Assembly: GCF_001649575.2 (NCBI RefSeq)
Contig: NC_051441.1
Location: forward strand, 13,984,842 to 14,048,841
Length of the DNA: 64,000 nt
Origin: Kryptolebias marmoratus
Taxonomy: Eukaryota; Chordata; Actinopteri; Cyprinodontiformes; Rivulidae
Direction of reading: 5' to 3'
Program-made: the position numbers and the translations under genes
In this document: in pieces, positions 1 through 13,694 of the stretch
Position numbering within the stretch: position 1 is the stretch's first letter
Layout: every line of letters starts with the position of its first letter
Notes under the pieces: model-generated
Database searches by the model: none
Seen by the model: the letters and a program-made list of their open reading frames with translations, nothing else
What the model was told of the DNA's origin: nothing

Positions 1-502
1 GGGTGGCGAGCTTTAACAAATTAATCTAGTTGGCAGATGAAAGGGAGCTGCTACAAAACACAGCCACCCACAAAGCAGAGTCACACAACTATGAGCAAAT
101 AGTTGAATGACACACATGAGCACAAAAAATGAGCAATGGGGGTGTCCTTGGGGAGAGGGCCAACATGGCTCTTGTGGCTCTCATTCAATAGATTGCTCAG
201 TCTCTCTGAAAACATGGACACATGGACGTTTTGTTATCCAACAACTGATCTAATTGTGGTGTTTGAACAGCAGGGCTCATCGCTCCTGCAGAAATGCCAA
301 GGATAAATACTGAGACACGGAGCATGGGGGATTGCTGTCTAATTTGGGTGCTGTTGAATATGCAGATAAATAAAATAATTTTAGATCAATTTGTCCCCCA
401 AAGATGGCTGAGGGTCCCATTGTGGGTTATGAAAAACAAAGGGGAGGATGTTCAGGTAATGTCTCAAGTATCAGGTGAGCAGGGTGAAAGGCAGCTCTTT
501 TA
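1..502. other. No recognised feature
   Basis: AT-rich sequence with only short stop-bounded frames. No exon, RNA gene or clear repeat is recognised. Confidence 0.5.
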
Positions 503-1135
503 AGTCTGAGATCAAGCTTATCATCTAGAAAAGGGTGTTTGGGGGAAAGTCTCTGCCTCAAGTGAGGGAGTTCAAGTATTTGGGAGTTTTGTTCAGGAGT
601 GATGAAGATGGATCAACAGATTGGGGCTTCATCTGCAGTAATGAGGGTGTTGTGCCAGTCATGGTGAAGAAGGAGCTGAGCCAAAAAGAGAAGCTATTTT
701 TAACCAGTCCATCTATTCCAGCCCTCCTGCTCATAAGACATGAATCATAACTAAAAAAAACAAGATTCTGGATACCAGCAGCTGAAAGGAGTTTCCTCTG
801 TAGGGAGGCCCGGCTCAGCCTTAGAGGTGAGGTGAAGAGCTCCTTCATCTGGCAGGAGCTTAGGGTAGAGCTGCTGCTCCTCTGCGTTGAATTGAATTAG
901 CTGAGGAACAACAGAACAGTAGGGATCTGACCTTAGAGGTATTTTGATGGTGGAGACCCCAGAACTTGCTGGAGGAATTATGTACTCTCTTTGGCCAGGT
1001 AATGTCTTGGGAATCCCTCGGTGAAACTTGAGAGTTAAGCATGGCAGAAGGATGCCTCCGTTTCCCTCCTGGACTTTGCATCTCTGTGACCTGACCTCTG
1101 ATAAATGGAAGACAATGGCTGAAATAATGGTTGGA
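503..1135 (+). mobile_element. Degenerate LINE fragment, reverse-transcriptase C-terminus (probably RTE/Rex3-like), plus strand
   Basis: Decayed frames around 535-750 read REFKYLGVLFRSDEDG and MVKKELSQKEKL, resembling the C-terminal half of fish non-LTR reverse transcriptases (usual pattern EFKYLGVLFTS...KKELSRKAKL). Following DNA keeps the order of the family's C-terminal region and ends near 1,133 in GGAAGACAATGGCTG, like the family's GGAAGAxAATGGATGG tail. Several stops and frameshifts are present. The clade assignment is from memory. Confidence 0.7.
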
Positions 1136-4100
1136 TATGTAGAGGTTTTAATATGGGTGTGTAGCAGACAGAGAAACTCAAGAAACCCATTCTTAATCTG
1201 CATCTTAACCAAAGAAAAAGAAAACATGTAACCAGTGGCTTTGGCATTTTGTAGAAAAAGCATCCTAAGGTGATAAGCTTATTAATAATAAAATAGTTCC
1301 TTATAAAATATTTGTTGACTTATGATTTCAATTTTCATTTACACAAACACATGAAGAAAATAAACAAATCACTGTGAGTCTTTGACATTTAAACCTCTAA
1401 TTATAAAGGTAGTAATAGAGGCAAAGCCAACATGATAAATACTTAATCGATGTGATTCATCCTGTGAATAAATCAGATATGTTTTCAACATGCTTCAGAT
1501 ACTCACTTGTGCTGGTCATCATTTATTAATATTAAAAATGAACAGTGACCTCCCTTTTTGTTACAGCTTTCACCTCATTTAAAGTCTATTGAGACTGAAG
1601 ACAACTGGTCTTTTGTCACAAAAGGCTCTGATGCAATTTTACAGTTGGCTCTCCTGGTTTCAAAATTAAAGTGGATAGATTTTAATATGTAAATTACTTG
1701 GAGGCTGAGTTTATTTTTAAACATACTAGAGCTTCAACTCAGAACTTCCCAGGGTAATGTGCACAAGTGAAAAGGTTTCATCTTATTCATGCTTTGATCA
1801 AGCTCTTGCAAATGCTACAGCTTAGAGAACATGCAGAAAATCACACAGAGTAAAAAAGTACAACACATACAATTAATCCAGCACCGCTTCTGGAGATGAA
1901 GTCACTTTTTCCCATTGAATTCTGTACATAATGTGACTGACATGAAATGGTGGATGGTGGAAGACAGGGTATAGGCAGATATTACAAAAAAAATCCGGAA
2001 CATGTAAAATAAAATCCTAAATATATCCAAAACAAACAACTTGAGGCCGGACAGACAGGAACAGTAGGCAAATAGGTGAATCTGTGAGTTTCCATGGTGG
2101 GAATCTACAACCCATCCCGAGACAGCTAGATGTGGGCAACAAAATAATAAGCTGGTCACAAACACTGGAACAAAAAATGTGCCTATTTTCTCACAATTCT
2201 TCAACTAGTTGACAACAGTCACAGCCCACGGAGGCTTAAGGAGAATATATGCTGCAGATTAACAGCAGTAATTACAGCATGTGTGGTGATTACAAACTGA
2301 AACCAGGTGTGAGGCAGAAACAGGAAGAAAGTAATGTCAAGCACAAAGGAGGAATTTAATCCCAAAAAATGGTAGGCAAGGTTCCTAAAGAAACAGCTAT
2401 TTAAAAAACAAAACAAAAACTGAATGTAATAACTACAGTTAAATTCATCACAGAAGGCTACAAAACATGAACACAAACCAATAAAAACTTTATCAAAAAA
2501 AAAAATAGAAATGGTGTAATACTGTTGTGTCTTATCTAAAAAGACTATTTTCTATGATTATCTTAATTACTAGTAACAGGACATCTGTGAGAAATAGTAA
2601 CAGTTCCTCAAATAAATCCAAAACCTACTTTTTACAAGTTAGTTACTTCATTTTAAATATCTAGTTTTACTGCAGAAAACATCAAGTGTTTGCAGAGATT
2701 TCTGCCTCATTTCAGTGCATTTGACAACGTAGATATTAAAATTAGTATTGGTATTTTTCTGTAAAAATCCTTATGACTGTTAAAAGGATAAATAATTCTG
2801 AAAAGATAAATGAACCTGTTAAACCACCAGAAGAGAAGAAATGTTTTGACAAGCCCTGAAGTAGTTGAACGCAAAGGTAACACTTATTTCACTGCATGTT
2901 ATCATGTAACTATTTGCACCATCTATCTTCACAAACTTCAATCTCACTTGTTTCACTCAGGGGACAGAAGCTTTCACCTTAATGACAGTAGTGGATAAAT
3001 CAGGAGCCACAGGAGAGCTGGATCAGTGTAAGAGTCTCATGTTCAAATAAAAACTCTTCTCTCTTTGTGGTCTTGGTTTTAAACCTTTATCCATTTCTTA
3101 AAACCTGGCATTTCACACGTCATACCTTTGACCACAGCTTCCTTTAATAAGCGTCCTCTTTATCTGCCTCCATGCTGCAAACATGACTCATTCCTGATGA
3201 TACCTGCAATATAAAAAAAAGAAGTACCACTTTTCTCTTTTCTATATCTGGCTCAATTGAGTTGTAGGTGGATGTGAATGAATTCATGCATAAGAAAGCT
3301 GGCAGGAGCTATTTTCCTCACTTAGGGAGAATATTGATTATTAAAATGACAGAGCTTTTAGATGTGTCAAAGCTGAATAACGACGTGAAAATGAAAGAAA
3401 AACAAATATCAGAGAGAGGACTTGTATGACAAATGTGATGGACAGTGACATGATGGAAAATCTAATTTACAGAACACCGGTGAAGGTCGAGGTCTGCACG
3501 GTCAATCAGTGTTACATCAACAGCGTCAACCTTTGCTCGTCGCCTTCTGTACCATCGTCATCCGGCTGACCCTCATTATAACAGCCACCAAGATTACAAC
3601 CGCGCATACCTGAACCCAGCCCTGCTAATTGGAACAAAGGGAGCAAAAAACCCATTCAAGACCTTTCATCTGTTTCTTTCTCCTAAAGTTCAACCCATCA
3701 TCTCAGAGGCTCAGTCTTAAGACAACAGAAGTTTTACAGCACTGTTTAATTTAATAAATCCAGTACAAATATAAAACTTGCAGATTCCAGAAACTTAAAT
3801 GTACTTACACTGACTCGATGAGGTGGAAGTCAGCAGGGCTACTGAGAAGATAATGACATTTTAAAGGAATCACTGCTCTATTACACGTCTTTACTTTATT
3901 GATATAGAAAAGATCTAATTAAAATGAAATACCATTTTTAAATGCTCCTGACCAAGGCCAGACATCTACATGTACAGAATATCAATTAGGCCTTAAAAAG
4001 GAATGGATTTCCTTCTTGTTACTTTTATTTAAATGATTAAATGTGCTTTATTTTTGACAGCAAAGCACCACAAAAGTTTCACAAAATGATCTACATGGTT

Positions 4101-5593
4101 CTTATGAAACAATTTGAAGCCTGATATTGATCACTGCTGTCATCAAAAACAACAATGTATATAATTCAGCTGCAGTGTGTACAATATTCGCCCTCAGGTT
4201 CTTTCTATTTTGCTGCCTTACATCCTGGAATTAAAAATAAATTTAAGTTTGATTACAAGTAATAGACACCCAGGTTTTTCATTGTTTTTGTCCTATTTCT
4301 TGACAAAAATATTGCATTTTCAAAGTAGTAGTTATGTTCATGTGTGTAAATTAAAAGATACGAGCACCAAAATGTCCTTTTAAAAGTCAACATAGTAAGA
4401 AAACAGAGAATGCCAAGGAGGGTGAATTCTGTGAAAGGTGCTGCATGTACCAGAACATGACAGTGGCGCCTTTCGCTGAATCGAATGGAAAAAAAAAAAA
4501 AAAAAAACAGGAAAACATTCCCTTTTCATTGTAACACCGAACGTCCACGAAAGTGTTGTTTTGATTTCCGACTGTGGGTTCGCCGTCACAGCAATACATG
4601 TGGCTCGCCGCTCCCACACACGACTTGTAAACATAACCCTGTGGTGGAACCTGACAAAACAAAACCAAAACATAATTAAGAAACACCAACCGACATGTTT
4701 CTGTGGCACGCAGCAGAACCTCCCAGACCTCCGGAAAAACCATTCGAAATGAAACTATGCTTAACTGGTGGAATCCTACAGTGTGACAAAATGAATTTCT
4801 GCACCTATTCAGCTCTCACCTGAGGCGAAACACTGTAATGAATGTATGCTCCTGCACAGGGAGCGAGTGCTGGATTTAGAGAGAAGATACGAACAGTTAA
4901 GGACCTGATGAATAATTTCCACGTGTCATTGAAGTGAGAAAAGGTGAAAGAGGGGCAGTGCAGCTTGAATACTCAGAAAGATTATTATGTCAGGATTGAA
5001 GCGATCAAATCACGGGTTTGTAAGTGATGTTACTTTACAAAAAACAAACAAAAACATAAATATATGGCAAGAAGATGTCAGTTAAATGGCAAAAGAGAAA
5101 TTAATTCAACAAGAAATTGCAATTTAAGACATAAAGTCCTCCTTGGTGACTAATCAGTTTGAAATGGAGATCAGTCTTGTTTGAGATTTAAGGCTCTGAT
5201 TTTTTTTTTTTTTTCACCTTCCCCAGCTGGAATAATCTCGGCTCATCCTAAAACCTTTGATCCACAGGCACAAAGGTAATCCAAATTCAGATGTAAGGAA
5301 ATGTTTGATCAGGACACACTGGCTTCTTAATTGCAGCTCACACAACAATCAGTTTTACTGCAAGCGATGAAGAGGTTTGTCAAATAAAACGCTATAACAG
5401 TCACTATTTGCTCATTCCTGGTGGGACAAAAAGACCCAGGGTTCAAATTAGAGGCATTTTTTATTGTAACAGTATGTCATCATAAATTACAACAAGTGTC
5501 TGAAGTCCATCCCTATAGCATGCTCGAACTCTCTGTCTAAGGAAAAATTACATGGCATAGTTTAATTTAGCTGCTCCAGGTAAGGTTATTAAC
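1136..5593. other. Noncoding sequence, no gene recognised
   Basis: AT-rich DNA without supported exons. A GC-richer block with several CpGs lies at about 3,470-3,660, and an A19-type homopolymer at about 4,487-4,507. Open frames near 4,380-4,740 on both strands show no family resemblance. Confidence 0.5.
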
Positions 5594-6530
5594 TTAAAGG
5601 AATAGTTTGGATTTACTGAGGCTGTCTTATGTGGAAAGGTTATAAACAACATCTTACCTGTTGTAGGTAGCTCTTTGAATGACCTCAGTTTGGAGTTTAA
5701 TTGGAGCACTAAATGCAGAAAGTGGCCAGTTTAAAGTAGATTTTTTTTCCTGCCATCTTAAAACAACTCCAGTCTGAAAAAATGTGTAATACATGTTTTA
5801 CAGAGAACTTTATTTATAATGGACCACAGAGCAACACAGGCTTTAGTTTAAATAACCTTAAAAAGCTAAATTCCTGTAACTACCATACACTTTTATACAA
5901 ATAATCATCCAATGCTAGAAGAAATGATAAATTATAAATGATAAATTATAAATATCAGTTAGTGTTTGAATGAAACGCTATGAATTTTTACATTTTTTTA
6001 GATTTGAGTTGTTTTAGGATAGCAGAAATCTGAGTTAAAACTGGGTCCTGCTCAAACTAACAAGCTTTTGTCTGGTGTTACGGTTCAAGATGCTCTTGTG
6101 AAAACTGTCCGTCTTCATCTGGTAGCTTCAGTATGCACCTTTAGCTACGTCAGCTTTTCAAAAACAGGAAGAGGCTGCATGGCTGCCTTTGTCAATGCCC
6201 TGATGTTTAATCTGACACACCTGCTTTTCAGCAACAACAGGAGGTGAGTCTATTTTTTCCCTCATATGGTACAAATTCACAACGTTGCACGAATATAATG
6301 TGAAGACATTGATTTAATATAAAAATAATACGGTGTTGACAAGGGCAGCTATGTGGTCTCGTCCTGTTCCCTAACAGCACCTACTGACGCCAACAGATAA
6401 GATCACCATTTAACACGCACACACTGGTCAGAACTAATCTATAGTTCTCCAAAATGAGGTCATTCAAAAAGCTGTCTACAACAGGTAAGATATGGACTGT
6501 TCAAAATTTCTCCTGATAACTCCACTTTAA
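5594..6530. mobile_element. TTAA-flanked non-autonomous DNA transposon (piggyBac-type MITE) with long terminal inverted repeats
   Basis: TTAA at 5,594-5,597 is followed by AGGAATAGTTTGG, and the right end reads AACTCCACTTTAA with TTAA at 6,527-6,530. About 60-100 bp inside each end, TAGCTCTTTGAATGACCTCA on the left matches, inverted, TGAGGTCATTCAAAAAGCTG on the right, and both run into CTACAACAGGTAAGAT or its complement. There is no coding capacity. TTAA target sites are the piggyBac hallmark; membership is inferred from that. Confidence 0.72.
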
Positions 6531-8235
6531 AAGAAACTACCTCTTTAAGAAGAAAATGTCAATATCACATTAATTGGGGTAAAACTTCGTCTTTAGGGTC
6601 TAAATTAGAGACTTTAGCGGCTCAAAGAACTATATATCACTAATAAACCTATAAATCTTGCTATAGTTTTTGGTTTTTTTAGTGATGACCAACAAAAATT
6701 TTGAATATAGATTTCCAGTAAATCTTTGCAAAAATTGTAACATAAAAAAAGCATGACAGGACTGCAAACTGCCTATTCACTATATAAAAACCTGTCAGAA
6801 GCCAGCATTTAAAAGCACTTGATCTCTCCTCTCAGCCTTATGATCATCAGTAATATTTACATAAACACATTTGCAGCCCAAACTTCACAACACGCTTTTT
6901 TTCCTCTCCCCTTATGCATAATAAATAAACTGCATCCGAGGACTTACGTCTGCTTCCAACTGCAGACTGTGCTTACTGAATGACACATAAGCAACAACAG
7001 ATGCAAAACTCTGCAGGATTTCTTGTTTAATCACACGAAATGGGTCCAAGCACACGTACAATAGTGCCTCCTTCACATATGGCTACTACACCCACATCCC
7101 AAAAAAAAAAAAAAACTAAAAAAACCCGAAAACAAGTCTTTTATGCATTTTCAACAAACACTGCTGTTTATATATAATTACTGCTAGGCATATTGTGTTT
7201 ACTGTTGGCCCGGAATATGTTCATCATAATCTCAGGAGAATTATTAACTTGTTAATTCAGCTCCTTACTGCAAGTTCATGTCTGCGTCGTCATGGTAACG
7301 GCACAAGTGGAAGCTCAAGCCTACTTTCTGAAAACAACTTCCAAGCCCATCATGTAGATGAGGCCAAGAGGCAAACCAAATCTCTGAGCTACTTTAACTG
7401 GTTATAAAAGCCAACGGGGAAGATCTCTTTATGTGCCGTATCCGGGAAACAAGTGAAACATAAAAAAATAATAATTGTACCTGAAAGGATTTCAGTTCGG
7501 GATAAAACCATCCATCCATCCAATGTAATTATTAAAGCGTCACATTTATAGCGATGATTTGCTCTTACTTTGCTTTTATGGACACGTGTGTGTTGTAATT
7601 ACAGTAAATGTCAAATGCAGTTTATGAAGTCAATACATATGGGTTTGTTCGGTTAATTGGCACATATAAAACTAGGAAGACTGTCGGTGCACATCTTTAG
7701 TGTTTATTGAACCAGCGCTTATTGAAGCTGTCAACAGACGTAGTAAATGTCAATTCTACTTCTGAAGCCCATTTTGAAATAAGAGGAGTCGATTAAAGGG
7801 CTTTACACATAGGTAACAAAACCAAATCAAAAATCGAAATGAAAACCTTTAGGATCTGTTGGTGTTGAAGTACGCAGGTGTATCTGCAACCGTCATATAC
7901 ATGTAACTGTGTCACATCAGAGAGCCCATGCATGACAAACACTCAAAACTCTGAATGGAGCCTTTTATGAGCCAGTTCAGTGGTTTAATATAGTTCTAAT
8001 CCAGCTGGCTCTCTTTAATATTTTCTTCATTGGTGGAGAGGGGAAAATGCCTTTAATAGGTTCTGGGTATTGCTTGCTCCTTCAGCTGTGAACTGCATTA
8101 CACAAAGAGGCCATTCATCTTTGTGCTGTCGGAGAAAACAATAGCTTTCTTTAATGAACAGTAGGTCTGGAACTTTTACAGGCCGTCTTCACCTTACAAA
8201 AGCCTAACTCACAAAGCATGTCCAAATCACAAGAT
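6531..8235. other. Noncoding sequence, no gene recognised
   Basis: AT-rich, with an A14 run near 7,100. No exon with family resemblance was seen on either strand. Confidence 0.5.
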
Positions 8236-8986
8236 AAAAGTTGTAATTGTGACACAGAAAATCACAATTATAAAATAAGTCATATATATTTATCAGATTT
8301 ATTGTCATAATTATATTTAAAGACATAATTATGAGACTTAAAGTCAGATTCAAAGTCATAATAAGTGATATTTAATCATTTCTATAAGACTAAAAGGGAT
8401 AACTATCAGATTCTAAGTCATAATGATGAGATTTAAAGTCATAAATCTGACTCTCGTAGTTACAATAATGAGCTTCAAAGTAAATAATTGAGACCTGAGA
8501 TGATCATTATAAGTGTAATTGACTCAAAGTCATAACGGAGTTATATTAGACTTGGTCATAAATACAAAGTCATAATATTGAGACCAAAAGTCATCTATAT
8601 AAATCTCAAACTCAGAATACTGAGACTGAGCCCTAAAGTTGTCATTATGAGAATAAAAGTTACCTTTTTGGATTCAAAGTCAAATTTAACAGATTTAAAG
8701 TCCTGATCTTTAGTCTCAGTGTTTATGAGATTTTAAATTTAAACTCATAATAGTTGCGACAAAGCCGTCATTACAAGGCTCAGTGTTATAATTACGGAAT
8801 TTAAAGTCATAAATATGAGACTCGAAGTCACATTTATGAGGTTTGAAATTCTAACACACAATAATTGAGACCTAATTGCATAATTATTAGGTTGAAAGTA
8901 ACATTTTTTTGAAAAGTGCCTGACTCAGACACTTGTAATTATGATTGTACATCTCTTAATTATGAGTTTAAAACGTAATTATGACA
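8236..8986. repeat. Degenerate tandem array, about 20-24 bp unit (AAAGTCATAATxATGAGAxTT)
   Basis: The block repeats variants of AAAGTCATAATTATGAGA for roughly 750 bp (for example CAAAGTCATAATAAGTGA, TAAAGTCATAAATCTGA, CAAAGTCATAATATTGAG, TAAAGTCATAAATATGAG). Copies differ in spacing and sequence, so the array is old. It contains no gene. Confidence 0.8.
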
Positions 8987-11010
8987 CGCTCTGTGCTTTT
9001 TTTCCCCACATGTATCTAGCGTTAATTGTCAAAGGCTTCTAAATTTATAACTATTTTAGTTTGAAGTGCTAATTATCTTCAGAACAAAAGCTTAAAATTT
9101 CAGGGCACACAAGACGTGCAGCTGCCAGCGAGTGGCACAAATTGGCTCTCACGTTCAGGCATTTATTCGCACAAGATCGTGCGCTTTCCTCCCAACGAGT
9201 GTGTAATAGGCTTATCAGATCACAGCTGAAAGATCGTAGGTCCAGAGCCCGAGCCAGTGTTGAAGGCAATTACTATCGCAACGCCCTCACAGCGCACAGA
9301 CGAAAAGGCGAACAAGGAGAGAAGTGATGGCAAAAGCTGCCACAATGGTGCCACACCATGTTTCATCCTGGTGTGATTGGAGTGTGGGGAGATCCGTTTT
9401 ATTTCAGTATATAAATCAGACATTCAAAGGCAGCAAACATGGGAAATACACCAGTCAAAGTCATTTGAGCTCTGACAGGTGATGAGTTTCCCTCAGGCAC
9501 ATACAATAGGCAAACCTGTCAGGCTTTGTATTTCTGCTGCCCATCAAAGCCACACAACTAAACTACAGGCAGGGCAGTAAAAAAAAAACATTTCCCACAT
9601 CTGCATCCAGGATAGACTTGTTTCAAAAGTTTATATACCTGAAACTGACATACATCGAACCTGCAGCAGATCGGTAGGGTTAGGAGGGCCAAGTAAAAGT
9701 TTAAATTTATTATTTTCACAACTCGCTGGGGTTGGTGAGAAGCAGGATCCATTAGCTTAGCATAAACACCAATTTACCCTCCGCACTCAGGCAAACATTT
9801 AGGATGGTTAAGAAGTCCAGTAAATACTCCACTCAGAGTAAAATGACATAAATACTTTGGGTTGTACTTAAATTAAAAACGAGCTGATTCACTATTCAGA
9901 TTAGTTTGAGATTTTTTTAACATTTCATGCTGCAAACAGTTTTATACACTCAGAGATTTTCTCTCATCGAAGTTATTGTGGAACCTCTTGGTCTCAAGCA
10001 GCAGCTACAACCATCAAGCCCCGAAGAGCGAACCTATCAGATCACATCAATGTCACCTCCTCAAGAAACTAAATGTGACGGATTTTGTAAATGTTGTGAA
10101 ATTTTCTGATCTTGTACTTTTTTCTAAACGCTTAAATAAACCGGCTCCTCAGGCGCTCAGTGGCCTTCTGGTTCCTCTCAGATCCACGGCCTCAGTAACT
10201 CACGGAGCCGACAGTAAGGTTCCTTAACATAAAACCTGGGGACAAACAGCTTTAACTCTATATGACAGAATATGATGTTAGTGATCTAATGTAGTTTATT
10301 TGAAAGTGAAACCATGTACACTGCCTATGATGATAGTTAAGAATTGGTTATTAAATTTGCATAAAATAGACCAACAATAAAATCAGAGATCAGTCTCCAG
10401 AGTGTGTTTCTACAAGTTGCGAGCATTCAGGCTACGCCCACAGAATTTACAAATATGAAGTTTTACTGGATGAAAGGAGGCAGGCTTGCAATATGGCAAC
10501 TAATCTCTTGGGATACAAGAAAATAAATAAATAAAACATTTTCAAAAATCTATATCCTACTCTCTCTAATCCTCCCTTCATACGTTTACCTCTCTTTTTT
10601 CTCCCCCCCTTCTCCACCTGTGACATCTCTGTTCTTTATTCCATCCACGCCGGCATCACTTTAGTGTTTAGGGGATTCCTGCCAGGCCTGCTGCCTCCCA
10701 GCAAGGCAAACCCGTGTTCACTGAGGGATGGGAAGGCTTGACAGGTAGGAAGAACAAAGACGGATGCCTCAGATGCCACTCTTCACTCTCTCCTCGACAA
10801 AACAGTCATCGGTGGCAACACAGCATCCGTACGTGGAAGACCTGTGGTTGAGACGTTAGCTAAAGCTAAAGGAGGCGGACACGCCGACAGGAAGTGAGTT
10901 TTTCCCTTTCTGTGACCTGGATAATAAGATGTGTGTGTTAGGAGTGTGTTAAGAGGAGTCTTGAAAAGTGGATTGCTGCCGTTATAAAATCAACTCCAAC
11001 CCCAGATATT
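8987..11010. other. Noncoding sequence with a GC-richer island
   Basis: About 9,090-9,330 is GC- and CpG-richer than its surroundings and has overlapping open frames on both strands (up to 67 aa) with no recognisable family. The rest is AT-rich. No exon is supported. Confidence 0.4.
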
Positions 11011-11379
11011 TTATAGGGGTCATGCAAATTCAGCTTAATAAACTTCTACATCACTGTCAATTTTACATTATGTTAGCATTTCCATAAAACTCTGTAGTTA
11101 TTTACACTTCCAGTCATGATAATTCTGTGGGAATAACTGAGTCGTGTAAAGTTATTGGTGGTACATATATTAGCATGTAAATATTAGCATTCACACATGT
11201 AAACACTGTTATAAACCTTTACATCGCAGTCAGTTTCAAATTACGTGATTACTGCAGCAAAAATAGAACATTCTTGCAGAAATATTATGCCGTTTGTACT
11301 CGAAGTACCTTCAGGCTGCAGAGGAACCGCTACAGCTAGCTGCTGCTACTGTTTGCACCTGCAAATATGAACAGCTGTG

Positions 11380-11577
11380 CAATTTTGGTGGATGGAGGTG
11401 TTTTAAGATGGCACCTTGGTCTTGACTTGGGCTCAAACTAACTGTTTGCTTGTCAGTCTGGGCAATATTAATCTGCTATTCGTTCAAACAGCTACCTACA
11501 ACAGGTAAGATATTAATTGCTCATACCTATTCCATAGATACTTACTGTACCTCGAAAGACTTGAACTACTCCTTTAA
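11380..11577. mobile_element. Right-end fragment of the TTAA MITE family
   Basis: Shares GTTTTAAGATGGC, CAGCTACCTACAACAGGTAAG and the terminal AACTACTCCTTTAA (TTAA at 11,574-11,577) with the element at 5.6-6.5 kb. A matching left terminus was not found, though related sequence may extend back to about 11,030. Confidence 0.6.
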
Positions 11578-12710
11578 GAACTGCAATCTATAGTATGATT
11601 CCTCCTTTTTGCAGCTTTAATTCTTTCTGCATCACATATGGAAAGTATTTTTTGAGTTATTGAACATGCTTTGTGATAACATTCAAAGTACAATACAGCT
11701 AAAAAATAAAAAAAAAACAGTTTTGTATTCTGTCCAAACAAGTAAGAGGATAAATGAATGTGTTCCCACGTTAACATTTAGCGGGCAGGCCTACAGTGGC
11801 CTGCTCAGTTCAGTGCCCATTCAGAGCGAAAGAAACGGAAATGTCAACTGTGGAAGTCAGTGAGGCAAGAAAACACCAGAAAAACAGAACCAAGTTGGAG
11901 TTTGGAAAACCAGTATATGTATATAAATAAATCTAACACAAGGAGAATCCTGAAGCAAGCGCACATAAATTGCTTTAAACTGATGGTGTTCCTCGTTTCA
12001 GACAAAAGTAAAATCAATATTGGAAGATACGAGCAATAGTATGAAGCGTCAGAGATAAATAGAAGTGACTATCTATTTGTTTGCGGACAAATTAATCAGG
12101 GCCCGTAGTATATCAAGTCGGAAAATTAATTCCAAACGCCGCCAGCGTGAGATGAGTTAAAGAGACAGAACCTCGGCTCAGATGGAGGAGGCAGGCCGGG
12201 GCTGCAGATATCACAGTTAAAAACGATATGGCTACAGATGCACAAAAACTCATTTTTACTCCAGCGGTCTAGAGTCTAAAAATCATTTGCTGCACTAATC
12301 CACAGCTCTCCTTTTCAATTAGCGGGAAGGTCAAGATTGTCAGAAGGAAGCAGATGAAACAGGGCTTAAGTTTTTAATGAGGCTGCACGCTAACAGCGCA
12401 GCCCTCCAACCTTACGGCTGAGAGGATTTTCTTCTTCCATTCTCAAATTCTGTTCAAATAATCCCAAATTGCCCCGCGGCGTTTGATGGACGGAGAGAAC
12501 TGGCACAAAGACGAGCAGTTTATGAGCGATTTTCAGCCTGAACTCTGCTTTGACCTTTTGTGCTTCGGGTGTGGCTGTTCGGTCGACGGCGGCTCTCAAT
12601 CACACATCAGCTTTCCAGATGGTTTTTAAAGAGATGCATGAAAAGTACTATCATACTACCTTGTTTAAATTTCTTATTTCTTATAATCATGACTTGTAAA
12701 ATAAAGGACA
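11578..12710. other. Noncoding sequence; GC-richer segment 12,080-12,600
   Basis: The 12.1-12.6 kb segment holds clustered CpGs (for example CCCCGCGGCG) and no recognisable coding frame. It could be a conserved noncoding element downstream of sec14l1, but this cannot be judged without alignment. Confidence 0.35.
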
Positions 12711-12711
12711 A

Positions 12712-13050
12712 CTTTTCCTGGAAGGAATGCATGTCGTCCACCGCCTTTTATGGTGAGAGATGCAGCCATGTTGATTGAAGCTTGAAAATAATGTTACGGA
12801 TGATGTTAGGCTCATATTTGCTGTGAATGACTGAATTATAGCCATTTGTGTGTTTTCTAGGGTCACTTACCTGTGGTGGCCATCTTGAATGGGGTTGGCT
12901 TCAAAGGTTAATCAGTTGTAGAGGTACATCTTCTGATTATTTCCTAAAACCTTCATTAGAATCTGTGTGGTGGCTCGGGAGACATTTTGACAGACCAAAA
13001 AATATTATTGTCCATCTTTTACTGGGGAGTATTAATGGAAAAAGAAATCC
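12712..13050 (+). repeat. Dispersed repeat family A (GCCATCTTGAAT-containing), copy 1
   Basis: Contains GGAAGGAATGCA, GTGAATGACTGAATTATAGC, GTGTTTTCTAGGGTCA and GGTGGCCATCTTGAATGGG in the same order as copies near 26.0, 41.8 and 62.6 kb. No coding sequence. The family name is unknown to me. Confidence 0.65.
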
Positions 13051-13694
13051 CTGAAAACAAGCCTCGTGTCAGCTCGAAGCGTGGTATCTTTTCAGAAAAA
13101 GCTAATTTATTACCAGGTTCATATTCCCAGAGAATGCTGGGATGTTTATGTCTGCTACACGGAGCCTGAGAATATTTGAGCAGCACGTTATATCAGTGGG
13201 GGCCTCTCTCTGCCTGCTGCACTCAGCAAAGAATTAAGAGATCTAGCCTTCTCGGCAGCAGCATTATTCTGTACTGATTTTAATTTGCCCCACGACGCGC
13301 TCTCTTCCCCCCACCAAGTGCGGTGGGAAAGTTTATCCGGCTGCAGCTTGTGAGGAATGCTAAAGCAGGACTGAAGTGAGCTTTTTGCAGATACGATCTC
13401 CTGGCTCGCGCCGCTTGGAGATAAATTCCAGATAATGTTGTTGGCGTACCTTTGATGCCGAGTGGCGCAACCCGAGTAACAGCGATAAGGCGCTGGAATG
13501 TGGAGCGAGGAATTATGCTCCTAGGAGATTTCCACAGGAGTGGCAGCTCGCTGACAGTGGAGAGGCAGCATCACAATATGCTAACAACGGAGAAACCATT
13601 CAGACATTTTACTGAGCTGCAACACAACAGACCAGTGAGATGAAGACACTTTGCTGCAAGTTAGTCAGTTTAAGTCAGACTTATCTCCGGTTTA

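Noticed and set aside
751..1263. 170-codon minus-strand frame
   Set aside because: It is antisense to the decayed LINE fragment on the plus strand.
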